Source of the DNA: Ypsolopha sequella
Taxonomy: Eukaryota; Arthropoda; Insecta; Lepidoptera; Ypsolophidae
Direction: 5' to 3'
NCBI GenBank assembly: GCA_934047225.1
Contig: OW203997.1
Span: forward strand, 8,170,417 to 8,234,416
DNA: 64,000 bases
The translations under genes were made by a program, and so were the position numbers. Shown one piece after another: positions 34,332 through 44,048 of this stretch; within the stretch, counting starts at the first letter, position 1; each line of letters starts with the position of its first letter. Below the pieces are notes generated by a model. The model was given only the letters and a program-made list of their open reading frames with translations, did not search any database and was not told where the DNA came from.

Positions 34332-35035
34332 ACTACTTCTATGTAGAACAACTGTCTGTATTCTTTATACCTTAGATATTTATATGTTATATGGAAAAAA
34401 AACAGTTAACTCCACAGTTATATGGAAAAAAAAAGTTGTCGAATCTTGCCTCCATACAGCATTTTTTGTCTACGGTATAATAAATTCTGTAGATACCAAA
34501 TTTGAAGTCAATAGTTTACGGTTTACCGGTCGCCCAGAAAGTAGATTTGTTCAAAAACCACTATTTTCCCTTGTTTCTTGAAAATGAAAAAATCCTCAAA
34601 CGTGTACTTGTCTCGATTGCTTGCCGGAAATAACAATATACTAATAATTAGCTCATGTCATGAAGCTAATACTTTTATGTATGTACGACGCTACTCGGGT
34701 ATGTACCGGAAACTCGAATATTAATCGCTTTCAGAAAGAGTGGCCCATTATTGATAACATTGATTATACGTATAGTGCAGCTATTATTCAATCTCAAAAT
34801 CATCCATTCAGAATTATTGGAGTACTTACCGAATGCTCTAGATTCTAAAGTTTAGAATAACAGCAACCAGGAGACGATTTTAAGGAGTTTTTTGAGCTTG
34901 GTGGCTTGAACGGTACGGAAACATTTAGAGCTCCCGGACCTTCACATCACACCCGGTACATAGCCAAAGCCATTCATGTTCTAAGGATATACCTAATTCA
35001 AAACCACTTTTATTTGATGGCTCGAAAGGCTAAAT
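34332..35035 (-). other. GR-C 5' flank (paralogue of 15633-16320)
   Basis: Shared words are 'CAGAAAGTAGATTTGTTCAA', 'TCGATTGCTTGCCGGAAATA' and 'GAGTGGCCCA...TTGATAACATTGATT'. The open frames at 34384-34581 and 34660-34848 are not conserved in the paralogue and are not called. Homology resumes at 35433-35541 and 36684-36940 around two insertions. Confidence 0.7.
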
Positions 35036-35432
35036 AGTAGTTTATGCTACTAGGGCGAAAAGGAATAAATTACGAGGACGATTTAAAACACGAGCATAGC
35101 GAGTGTTTTAAACGTATATAACAGAGTAATTTATTGCTCTTACGTCCGTGTATCATACTACGTTTTTCAATGCATAGTGTGAGGAAATAAAACAAATATT
35201 AATCTTGTGAACTTTAAATTATGATTGGTTCAAAAGGACTGTATCCAGAGCCGTTAAACAGTGGGAAAAAAAAAGTATTACATTTATGGTACACAGGAAA
35301 GGCTGCAGGTTAGCCAACCATTGTAAGCAAATAAAAAAAAATAATAATAAAGCCCTAGGGCAAAATAATCGACTTTCTGTTCGGTTTTGATGCATATAAA
35401 GTGGGCCTTTACGAGCACATGCATTGAAAAAT
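35036..35432 (+). mobile_element. ~400-bp non-autonomous element, copy 1 (partner 40456-40853)
   Basis: Starts 'TAGTAGTTTATGCTACTAGG' and ends '...GCACATGCATTGAAAA'. Inside is a palindrome (GTTTTAAAACACG..CGTGTTTTAAAC type, about 35080-35112). The paralogous flank at about 16343 lacks it ('GGCAAAG' joined to 'AATATACAAGAATT'), which fixes the boundaries to within a few bases. No obvious target-site duplication was found. Confidence 0.75.
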
Positions 35433-35541
35433 ATATAAGAATTAGCAGTACTTGTAAGCGTCATTTACGTGAGATCATTGAAATGAAGCTCCGCTTGGAA
35501 TAAAAGGATCATATAATGACATTCAGCTCTTGGGTATTCTA

Positions 35542-36683
35542 ATAAACTTTTAACAAAAAAATAGCAACCGACTTCAATAGTAACAGCAGTCATTCACTAA
35601 AAAGTTAATAATAATTCTATAAAAAGACCGATGGTACCGAAGCAACACTTTTGCCGACTTCTTTCTTCCTGAAACGTTATGTTATCTAGAAGTCGGCGTT
35701 CTTATATTGGTTTTTATGTTGCTATATCGTAGGAAATACGCCGACTTCTAGATAACATAATGTTTCAGGAAGAAAGAAGTCGGCAAAAGTGTTGCTTCGG
35801 TACCATCGGTCTTTTTATAGAATTATTATTAACTTTTTAGTGAATGACTGCTGTTACTATTGAAGTCGGTTGCTATTTTTTTGTTAAAAGTTTATTTTAT
35901 TTCACATTTTTTAGTGTTGCTGGGTTAAATTGTGAAATATGGGTAGTTCTTGCAAACGTGGTTTTAATATGAAACGAAGTTCAAGTGAGTATAAGTAGCT
36001 ATGTTTGAGTAGCTTCCTGCTATCAATCTCGAGTTATGTGCTGTCATTCGTTAAAGAGTTCTACGGTGATGAAGCCAAGATCGAAGGTCAGGTGGGTACA
36101 CTGGCAATTTTCAAGCAATGCCCTGCAATGAGCACCATAACACAAACTGATTGCCGCAATCCAAAGTTATGTGCTGTCATCCGTTGAGGAGTTCTATGGT
36201 GATGAAGCCAGGATCGAAGGTCAGGTGGGTATTCTGGTAATCTCCAAGTAATACCCTTGAATTAGCACCCTAACGCAGTGATTGCCGCAATCTCGAGTTA
36301 TGTGCTCTGATCCGTTGAGGAGTTCTATGGTGAATATGGTGATGAAGCCAGGATCGAAGGCCAGGTGAAAGAATGACGATTTTCAAGTAATACCTTGTAA
36401 TCAGCACCCAGGTACAAAGCGATTACTTCAATTTCGAGAGGTATGCTGTCATTTTCTGAGGAGTTCCACTGCCTATCTCTGAAGACCTTCATCAGATCAT
36501 GACCAAACCTAAAATGGGACCTACCTGGAAGTACACTTTTTCAAACAAAAAAAGAATTATTCAAATCGGTTCAGAAATGACGGAGTTATGGAGTAACAAC
36601 GCCAAAAAAAAAAAATGAAAAAAAAATTAAAAAAAACATACAGTCGAATTGAGAACCGCCTCCTTTTTGAAGTCGGTTAAAAA
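35542..36683 (+). mobile_element. Palindrome-headed transposon with AACCGACTTCAA termini
   Basis: The insert is missing from the paralogous flank at about 16450-16475. Its ends carry 'AACCGACTTCAA' (35566) and the inverse 'TTGAAGTCGGTT' (about 36668-36679). The first 354 bp are a near-perfect hairpin (arms 35542-35698 and 35739-35895, loop 40 nt). A tandem array follows (36028-36480), then 'GAATTGAGAACCGCCTCCTT' and the terminal repeat. No transposase was found. The same 3' end occurs alone at about 26148-26193. The class is uncertain. Confidence 0.7.
36028..36480 (+). repeat. Tandem minisatellite, period ~130-145 bp, ~3.5 copies
   Basis: Units start near 36028, 36160, 36290 and 36433 with 'CTCGAGTTATGTGCTGTCAT' or variants, followed by 'GTTGAGGAGTTCTATGGTGA', 'GAAGCCAGGATCGAAGG' and 'CAAGTAATACC'. 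The third unit has a small internal duplication (GGTGAATATGGTGATG). It lies inside the transposon 35542-36683. Confidence 0.75.
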
Positions 36684-37062
36684 CTTACCCTAATCAGATG
36701 GTTTGTGAAAAAGCTTACACAACTTTTGCGAGGCATCTTTTGTCTCTATCAAAACACTAGATAGCTTTTGCATTTTTGACGATAGAGTGTCTACAAAACC
36801 AAATAATGAATGGTGAAAAACCTTAAGCGTTCAAAAATGACAAATTTTCACTTCGCCTCAATGTGACAGAACTGGAAAGTGACCTCACTATAGACAATTT
36901 GATCGCTGAAAGAACAAGCTGTCGTAATTGATAGAAAAAGTATAAGTTTCTGAAAATACCAACTGAGAAATGGTTATGTGATCCATTTTTTTTAGCATTA
37001 CGTAAAAAGAACAGTAAGTACAGATACTGCTGAACGGGGCATCGGTCTCTTTTAAGAGTATG
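36684..37062. other. Remainder of the GR-B/GR-C type flank
   Basis: Bases 36684-36940 match 16465-16720 ('CTTAAGCGT..CAAAAATGAC', 'GCCTCAATGTGACAGA' region, 'GATCGCTGAAAGAACAAGCT'). After about 36940 the two copies diverge and no feature is seen. Confidence 0.55.
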
Positions 37063-37645
37063 CCATAAGGCTAAGAAAAAATTTTACAGCTGCAAACCAC
37101 TTTCAAACAAAAAAAAACTTGTGTGGAAATATATTTTCGTTAGACAAGTGTGAATTTTTAATTATTTAGATTTTTGTTTAAGACGTTTTTTAATAGTACG
37201 TTCCCTTATTAAAAAAAATAACAAATCAAATGTTATTTTTTCATATTAGGAGGGTCCTAATTTCTTCTAACGAAGCCTCGAAAATCTGGCGTTGTTCATG
37301 TTCTAGGCTCAGGTAGAACAGATGGAATATATGGCCTAGCAGCAAATCACAGAAAACAGTTCCCAGAACTAATAATGTTTCACTTTATACATTTTGATTT
37401 TACACTTACGTTCCATTATTTGCGACCTCTAAATGATGTATGAAAATTTTGTATGCTTGTCATTTATGTGTCTTACAATAAAAATAGCGTTGTGGAGAAG
37501 CAATATTTGGAATTTTATATTTTGGGCCACCCTAACTTTCGTTACTTGGAGTATTAATGTAATTGAAAAACAAAAGGTTACCGGAAGATGGTGTTCTAGA
37601 TAATATTATGACTATGACGAATGGTCCGACCCTTTATTATACAAA
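37063..37645. repeat. Segmental duplicate of 22155-23040, ending in a GR 5' flank
   Basis: Homologous to the block described at 22155, without its ~300-bp insert. It also ends with the GR upstream words ('GTTACCGGAAGATGG', 'TCTAGATAATATTATGAC') but no GR start codon follows on the left, so a receptor exon is missing here too. Confidence 0.7.
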
Positions 37646-38023
37646 AAAGATATGGGACGTAATTAAACGCACTTTAAAATGAATAGATATTTCTTTACAA
37701 AACAATAAAAAAGTGTGAAGCTAGAATTTATACAATTATAAATAAATATTACGCTCTTCAAAATTAATACTTTCCACTACAAAATTAATGTTTTGCACTA
37801 TAATATTTTCTAGTTAAAATGTTATATAAAAAGTAACCAAAAAGGTTATATATGGCGGTCGCTTCTCTACGTTCCGCGACTCACTATACCTAACCTACCG
37901 GCTCTCTTCTGCATTGGTTTTCTTGTTTATACTAGATATTAATTATATTAATATATTATAGTGCAAAGCTTATCATAGAAATCGTTACTTTTCACCTCAC
38001 TAGCTCGAAAAGCGTGCCTTTTT
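37646..38023. other. Intergenic, GR-D 3' side
   Basis: No gene. Homology to other GR units begins only at about 38015 ('TTTTTTCAAACAAAATGGG'), so the usual conserved GR 3' flank is absent next to GR-D. Unlike its paralogues, this gene has a foreign downstream sequence. Confidence 0.5.
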
Positions 38024-39307
38024 TCAAACAAAATGGGAAATCTGAATCATAACTATCAAATAAGTTGTAGAGATAGTAATAAATTTTAAAATCAGCGTAG
38101 TGTCCACTACCAACATGTTGTACACAGTAAACTTCAGCGGCCAAGCTTCTACTAATGTCATGAAGGATTTGGCTTCATTTCTACAAGATTTTGGTAAATC
38201 GTAATCCATTATTATTTTGTTTATTAAAATTCGTGTCTTTTTGCGAGTTCTCAGCAAGCTTTCACAAACTAAACTCATCAAAGAGATAGAAAATAATCCA
38301 CTTAAACTGTAAGTGATACTCAAAACAATCCTTGAAAATTCGTTTGATATTTTAAAGTAATACAATGATGACCAGATTGTTACTACCATATACGCAAACG
38401 AACATATCAGAACCATCAATAAATGAAAGTTGCACACTATGTTTATTAAATTACAGATTTCTCCAATAACATCATACATTTTGGCTAAATCTCGTACCAT
38501 AATATTCTCCAAAATCTTCTTCTTATCATATGTGTCATAAATCGGTACAGAATAGATCATGTGCTTTGTTTTTAAGCCATTAGTATTAGTATAAGCACGT
38601 AAATGGTTGTTAATTATATTTAATCTACTTCGCACCATCAGTATAATTCCACAGAATATACAAATCTCAAAATCTTGAAAGTACCAAACAAGCCACATTA
38701 CGAGGTCGCTCCAAAAGTTTTCTTCATCAAACACGTGCTCAATAACATGATAAAGTATGTGTACTATGAAAATCAAAAATATCATTATCATAGCATTTTC
38801 ACGAACTTTAGCGTAAAACTTGTCGATGAGCCGGACTTGTAAAGTACCGTCAACCTGTACTAACGCCGAAATAATGAGAATATTTTTTTCATCATTTAGT
38901 AGAGAGTTGAGATTTACAACCACCACATAATTCATAAGCAGAATAAAATCAGGTATTCGTTCGATAATATCTACAACACCGTTGGTATTATCAATGTTAT
39001 AAGGAAGTTTAACAAACTTAAAGTACAGCAACGAAATAACCACTGTTACTGTAAAACTAAGAACTTTTATATATATTTTGTTTGGTTCAAGTTTGTTCTC
39101 AACAATATGAAATCTAAATACAGCAAGTAACTTTTCAACAAATACTACCGCTTTAATAGATTCAAGAAACTGTCGATTTAGCTTATTCAGAGATGTTAAA
39201 TAATTTTCTTTGTCATCTACTTCATTTTCTTTGGTTATATCTTCAGACATTGTATACTCAGGATGCCTTTCCACATTACGTGTATCTAGAACAACGTAGC
39301 CTACCAT
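38024..39307 (-). CDS. Gustatory receptor GR-D, intronless, 427 aa, displaced start codon
   Basis: A single-exon paralogue with the same seven hydrophobic segments (shifted by about 14-18 residues) and C-terminus 'TYLIVMIQISHFV'. The family start (MERHPEY) reads Val-Glu-Arg-His-Pro-Glu-Tyr here: ATG is now GTG at about 39265. An in-frame ATG 14 codons upstream ('MVGYVVLDTRN') opens the frame; the same upstream codon is ACG in the GR-B flank. Three extra codons (LNK) lie in the N-terminal tail ('LTSLNKLNRQF'). The next in-frame Met (MSEDI) would give a shorter protein. Every other conserved block is intact, so a functional receptor is plausible if translation begins at either alternative. It is presumed to be a taste receptor channel; the ligand is unknown. 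Confidence 0.85.
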   Translation of the reverse strand: MVGYVVLDTRNVERHPEYTMSEDITKENEVDDKENYLTSLNKLNRQFLESIKAVVFVEKLLAVFRFHIVENKLEPNKIYIKVLSFTVTVVISLLYFKFVKLPYNIDNTNGVVDIIERIPDFILLMNYVVVVNLNSLLNDEKNILIISALVQVDGTLQVRLIDKFYAKVRENAMIMIFLIFIVHILYHVIEHVFDEENFWSDLVMWLVWYFQDFEICIFCGIILMVRSRLNIINNHLRAYTNTNGLKTKHMIYSVPIYDTYDKKKILENIMVRDLAKMYDVIGEICNLINIVCNFHLLMVLICSFAYMVVTIWSSLYYFKISNEFSRIVLSITYSLSGLFSISLMSLVCESLLRTRKKTRILINKIIMDYDLPKSCRNEAKSFMTLVEAWPLKFTVYNMLVVDTTLILKFITISTTYLIVMIQISHFV

Positions 39308-40455
39308 CTGTAGTCTATAGGTGCTTCGTTAGTGACTATTAATGTAATTGAAAAATAAAAGGTTATCGGTACCTACATAACGCTCTAGATAATAGAAGAT
39401 AATAGACTTTTATGACGAATGAATACACTTTTGTAGAAAAGACATTGCAAAAATAAAAACAAATAAAATCAAAGTTTGACGCGGTGAGAGGTGAAAATAA
39501 ATATTTTGGTCGTACTGTAGTGTAGACGTAGTGTGACCACATGTGTATTATAACGGCCTCGTTTTTATTTTCAAGTCTTCTTTGCCATTCTGTATCAGAC
39601 CAAATTTGGTCTGAGCATATTAGGTATAAAGTTAAAGATAAACACATGAAAATTAGCACAAAAATAGCACTAATTTGCCCACATAATACCGGAAAAATTT
39701 TGAAATTGTTCAAGGTATTGACACAACAAAAGAGAGACAAAACATTTTTGAGTCGAAGTTCCTTATTGCACGTTACACTCCTGACACTTGGCAAACGAGA
39801 GCTAGACCTAAAAAGTGTAACTTGAAAAGGCTACAAAAATAGCATTTATGTGAGCAAATTCAAGAGGAATCTCGAATTATCAAAGATTTTTGAAGAATGG
39901 GGCACTTACCTAGGGTCATCTTAAGAATGCTGGTCACTACAATAAGGAACGCAGAGATTTGGACCTATGAGGCCTACGGAGATAGGAAAACAAGATACAC
40001 CGACAAGCACACGTATAAGGACATTACATTTTCACAAACATTCTGATCAGTCTGTGATTCTGATACATTATGGGTATGGGTATCAAACTGTAGATACTAA
40101 AAAGCAGATCGTATAAATACGAGTATGTACTTGTGCAATAATTACTTCAAAAACCTCCAAAACTAAAACGAAGTATTAAATGTAAGCCTTGCAATTTTGT
40201 CTCTGTCAATTTTAGACAGCAAACGTGAACTACCTATAATAATAGCCTGCGACTTACCGGGGTTCACAAGCTAGCCAAAAGTCTTAGCCCATACCGATAT
40301 TGTACTTAAATTCTTATTCAGAGCACAAATTGCTTCATTAATGCTCTAATACATATTGAAAATTTCAATGAAAATGCAGAATTTTATTCAAGGAAAAGTT
40401 TTATAATGTTAATCGACAGTATCAAAGTGATCAACTGAAAATAAACTAATTAATA
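39308..40455. other. GR-D 5' flank, then interspersed repeat
   Basis: Bases 39308-39430 match the GR-A upstream segment ('CTTCGTTAGTGACTATTAAT', 'GAAAAATAAAAGGTTATCGG', 'CGCTCTAGATAATA'). Bases about 39620-40150 contain words of the lepidopteran repeat ('TAAAGATAAACACATGAAAA', 'TAGCACTAATTTGCCCACAT', 'GGGTATCAAACTGTAG', 'AAAAAGCAGATCGTA'). Bases 40190-40320 ('GACTTACCGGGGTTCACAAG') look like LINE-derived sequence, too short to place. No gene is called. Confidence 0.5.
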
Positions 40456-40853
40456 GTAGTTTATGCTACTAGGGCGAAAAGGAATAAATTACGAGGACGA
40501 TTTAAAACACGAGCATAGCGAGTGTTTTAAACGTAACCGAGTAATTTATTGCTTTTACGCCCGTGTATCATACTACGTTTTTCAATGCATAGTGTGAGGA
40601 AATGAAAACAAATACAATCTTGTGAACTTTAAATTATGATTGGCTCAAAAGGATTGTATCCAGAGCCGTTAAACAGTGGAAAAAAAAGTACAACATCTAT
40701 GGTACACAGGAAAGGCTGCAGGTTAGCCAACCATTGCAAATAAATTAAAAAAAATAATAATAATAAAGCCCTAGGGCAAAATAATCGACTTTCTGTTCGG
40801 TTTTGATGCATAAAAAGTGGGCTTTTACGAGCACATGCATTGAAAATTATTAT
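40456..40853 (+). mobile_element. ~400-bp non-autonomous element, copy 2
   Basis: Nearly identical to 35036-35432 from 'TAGTAGTTTATGCTACTAGG' to '...GCACATGCATTGAAAA', with small differences in the A-rich runs. It is flanked by unrelated sequence, which confirms the element boundaries. Confidence 0.8.
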
Positions 40854-42184
40854 AAGTATCACGCATGAATTGAAAGTATTATAAAATACAACACCAAAAT
40901 TTCAACTGAACTTAATTAAGCTAATGAAGTTATAAAACTGAAAATCTGTTAATAATAATATGTATAAGCAATAGTCTTGACATCTATAAAATTATTCACA
41001 TTATAAACTCTTTAATTATGAACTATGAACTTATGAAAATAATAAAAAAACGAAAAACCGGAAACGTGAAAAAAAAAACAAGTTGTTTAATCATTTCAAA
41101 TATTCCGAAAAAAGTACTTACAGCACATTAGAAACATACATGTGAAATCTATACATATAAGTGGTTATGGAAACGAAAACTTCGTGTTTATAATTATATC
41201 GTACATATTTGTGTTTTGTATTTATATCGTATGTATTTTAATCAGAATGAAAACTTGGTGATTGTGCTCGTCCATACGAACAACTTTCACTATGGAACCG
41301 AAATTCAAATCGCGAAAAAAAAAACAGCTGCTCCATAGAAAATTAAAATACCCTCGACCAAAATACATGAAATGTTTTTTTTTATCACGGTTTCAGATTT
41401 GGCTCTGTTGTAAAAGTTGTTTGCTTACAATAGTTTTCGTTTCCAAATCCACTTAGATTTCACGGTGAACGTTCATAGTAGAAGTAAGTGAAGCACTTTC
41501 CATATCACCTAGAGGTGCTGCGGTGCCGCAGCCGGCGAAGTAAACTATATAGTTTTCCCGATTCGTAGACCCGGTGGTTCTACGCCGTAGTACTTATGCT
41601 TCCTAATTTTGAATGGTAACTGCGTAGTAAATGTAGCTCGCTTTATTTCCAAGTCCTCTTCTAATTTTATACTACTCTTATTTTCTTTATGCTTCTGATT
41701 ATCACGAATCGTTTGAGACTTTGTCCATTAAAATCCATAGAGCAGTTTAGGTTATAAGTTTGTGAGCAATATCCAATTGATACTTTTTCAATTGTATAAA
41801 TATGAAATATCAATTAATAAATATGAAGCACGCAAATAATTGACAAAAACATTATTTTCTCCATACAAAAAATAATTCAATATTTTTTTCTCAGAAAGTA
41901 ATGCATATTTGAGAAAAACTACAAAAGGTGTTTGTAAAAGCGTCAGCAGTCTATCACAAAAAAAATGTTCGATGCCTTGACCTTTAAATGAAATATTTTC
42001 AGTATAGTGTAAGGAAATAAAATGTTGGCTGTGATTTGCTCTATCACCTGCAGTAAGTTTCATTTGAAATAAATATAAACCATTCAAGTTATTGACAGAA
42101 ACATTATTTTCTCCGTACAAAAAAATATTTTTTTTTCTCACAAGGTAATGCATATTTCTGAAAAACTACATTTGTAAAAGGTGT
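40854..42184. other. Intergenic with decayed repeats
   Basis: A TIR pair 'GTGAAATCTATACATATAAG' (about 41142) and the reverse complement of 'AGTTTTCGTTTCCAAATCCA' (to about 41465) suggests a ~325-bp MITE at 41142-41465. A diverged direct repeat ('ACATTATTTTCTCC', 'TAATGCATATTT', 'AAAAACTAC') occurs at about 41848-41935 and 42095-42180. No gene is supported. Confidence 0.45.
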
Positions 42185-42535
42185 GTGAATGAATCAGATG
42201 GATTCCTTGACCTTCAACTTGACTTAACCCAAAGTCCACGATTTCGTGTATGGAATCAGTGTGCACCGCTGCCTCAAAAAGAGTATCTCGTTGCGTTAGG
42301 GTTCACGCATTTTTGTTTCTTGGAAAAGTGGTTCAGTATGATCGGTAGACTTCTAGTTTCATTTAAAGGTAGCAGTATGTTTACATTGTATAACCTATGT
42401 CACCCGGGATGACATAAGGATTCTAACTATACCATACACTTCGAAATCGGTCCAAGCATTTAGAAGTTATGGTGGAATAAAGAAACGCACAAACGTACAT
42501 ACAAACGTACATGCACCCTGAAAACATAATTTTTT
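42185..42535 (+). repeat. SINE-like repeat, copy 2
   Basis: It matches 28805-29145 as listed there. The 3' end reads 'CATGCACCCTGAAAACATAA'. The frame over it ends in the same codons in both copies because of the repeat, not because it is a gene. Confidence 0.65.
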
Positions 42536-42539
42536 AAAC

Positions 42540-42662
42540 AAGCACAATACATAGGTAATAAAGTTTTGTTGTATAACTATTGAGTGAATTTTGAATTAAA
42601 GTGTTCTGTTTCGATTGATTAGAAAAAGGCGGGTTTTTCACAATCCGGCTGCGAAACCGCTC
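42540..42662 (-). repeat. Single arm of the MITE that flanks 3.8-kb copy 2
   Basis: 'GTATAACTATTGAGTGAATT', 'CTGTTTCGATTGATTAGAAA' and 'CACAATCCGGCTGCGAAACC' match the inverted arms at 48776-48888 and 52712-52853. Only one arm is present here. Confidence 0.7.
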
Positions 42663-42703
42663 TGAATCCATCGCTTAGGAAACTAAATGTTATTAGAGTA
42701 TAT

Positions 42704-43043
42704 ACATTATTCTATTTTTAGAGAACACATGTTAGCTTTAGAGGTTGTAGAGCTGATGCAGGGCTCGACTGTGGACAAACCATCTTACTCTCATGCTCTT
42801 AAACAGGCACAACCAGGTGGCCCACCATACCTGGGACCGATTGATGGCGGTATACTCATCCCCAATTGCTGGCTCTTAAATAAAAGAGACTGGTGATGGG
42901 CAGCGGCGTCACTGGTGCGAGGGTTGCGACACCGCTCTCACCGACCTGCCGGGCACTATTTCCAGGAGGAGAGCCAAAAATGGCAAAATCTCGGAAAGGC
43001 ATATGTCCAGCAGTGAACGAACCAGGCTGATGGATGGATGGAT
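42704..43043 (+). repeat. SINE copy in the GR-E 3' flank
   Basis: 'GGTTGTAGAGCTGATGCAGG', 'CCTGGGACCGATTGATGGCG' and 'GTCCAGCAGTGAACGAACC' with a (GGAT)n tail. It is inserted at the same point in the GR 3' flank as the SINE beside GR-C. Confidence 0.75.
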
Positions 43044-43490
43044 TCTATTATTTCTTTAATCTTTTTAGATTGTTTTTTGTATGGAGTCTAGGACGGTAGC
43101 TGCAGACCAAATTAACACCTTGTATTGCTGTGAATACTTAACATTTTTCAAACAAAATGGGAAATCTGAATCATAACTATGAAATAAGTTGTAAAGATAG
43201 TGATATATTTTAAAATCAGCGTAGTGTCCACTACCAACATGTTGTACACAGTAAACTTCAGCGGCCAAGCTTCTACCAATGCCATGATTTGGCTTCATAG
43301 TTTGGTAAATCGTTATCCATTTTAATTTAATTTATTAAAATTCGTATCTTTTTGCGAGTTCTCAGAAAGCTTTCACAAATTTAAGTTACAAAATAGATAG
43401 TAAATATCTACTGAAATTCCAAATGCCACTCAAAACAATCATTGAAATTTTGCTTGTTATTTTAAAGTTCAAATGAGACAATGATGACCT

Positions 43491-43634
43491 GGATCCTCTA
43501 AAAAGGCCGCTTTGGATGAATCACATTATGATTCTGTTCTAATGCAGTCTCTTTTGCACGCGTGAAAAAACTCTGACTCCATCCTACTTTCAAATCATTT
43601 TATAATTCACCCAAGTCGGCCTTTTTAGATCCCC
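43491..43634. mobile_element. MITE 'CTCTAAAAAGGCC', 144 bp, inside GR-E
   Basis: Ends GGATCCTCTAAAAAGGCC and the inverted GGCCTTTTTAGATCCCC. In the intact paralogues the flanks join as GATGACC-AGATTG. A second copy lies at 53776-53920 inside GR-G. The interior words 'TCTCTTTTGCACGCGTG' and 'TCCTACTTTCAAATCATTT' are conserved between the copies. Confidence 0.8.
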
Positions 43635-43795
43635 AGATTGTTACGACCATATCAAACGAATATATCAGAACCATCAATGAATGATAGTTACACACTATGT
43701 TAAGTAAATTACAGATTTCTCCAATAACATCGTAAATCTTATCTAAATCTCGTACCATCATATTCTTCAAAATCTTAGTATCATACAGTGGCGTG

Positions 43796-44048
43796 CACAG
43801 AACTTTTTGCTGGAAAAGCAAGCACTTGGTCAAGAACAACAATAAGAAAAATATGAAAAAAATTAAATACAACTTTGAAAAAAAAAAAATTGTATGACGC
43901 CAGGGTAGACAATGTCTACCCTAGAGTGAAAATTTCCTATACAAACTTTTTTTTTTCAAAGTGATATTTAAATTTTTTCATATTTTTTTTATTGTTATTC
44001 TTGACTAATTGCTTGCTTTTCCAGCAAAAAGTTCTGTGCACGCCACTG
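43796..44048. mobile_element. MITE with CAGTGGCGTGCACAGAAC TIRs, 253 bp, inside GR-E
   Basis: The TIRs 'CAGTGGCGTGCACAGAACTT' and its reverse complement (about 40 bp, to 'TGCTTGC') bound an A/T-rich interior with a central palindrome 'GGTAGACAATGTCTACC'. The CAG...CTG ends fit hAT-type MITEs. ATCATA occurs on both sides, possibly a target-site duplication. Confidence 0.75.

Noticed and set aside
36005..36187. 60-codon frame over the minisatellite
   Set aside because: It lies in tandem repeat units that do not keep the frame from one unit to the next.
39363..39794. 143-codon minus-strand frame
   Set aside because: It covers an interspersed repeat and the GR-D flank. A plus-strand frame overlaps it, and no domain is seen.
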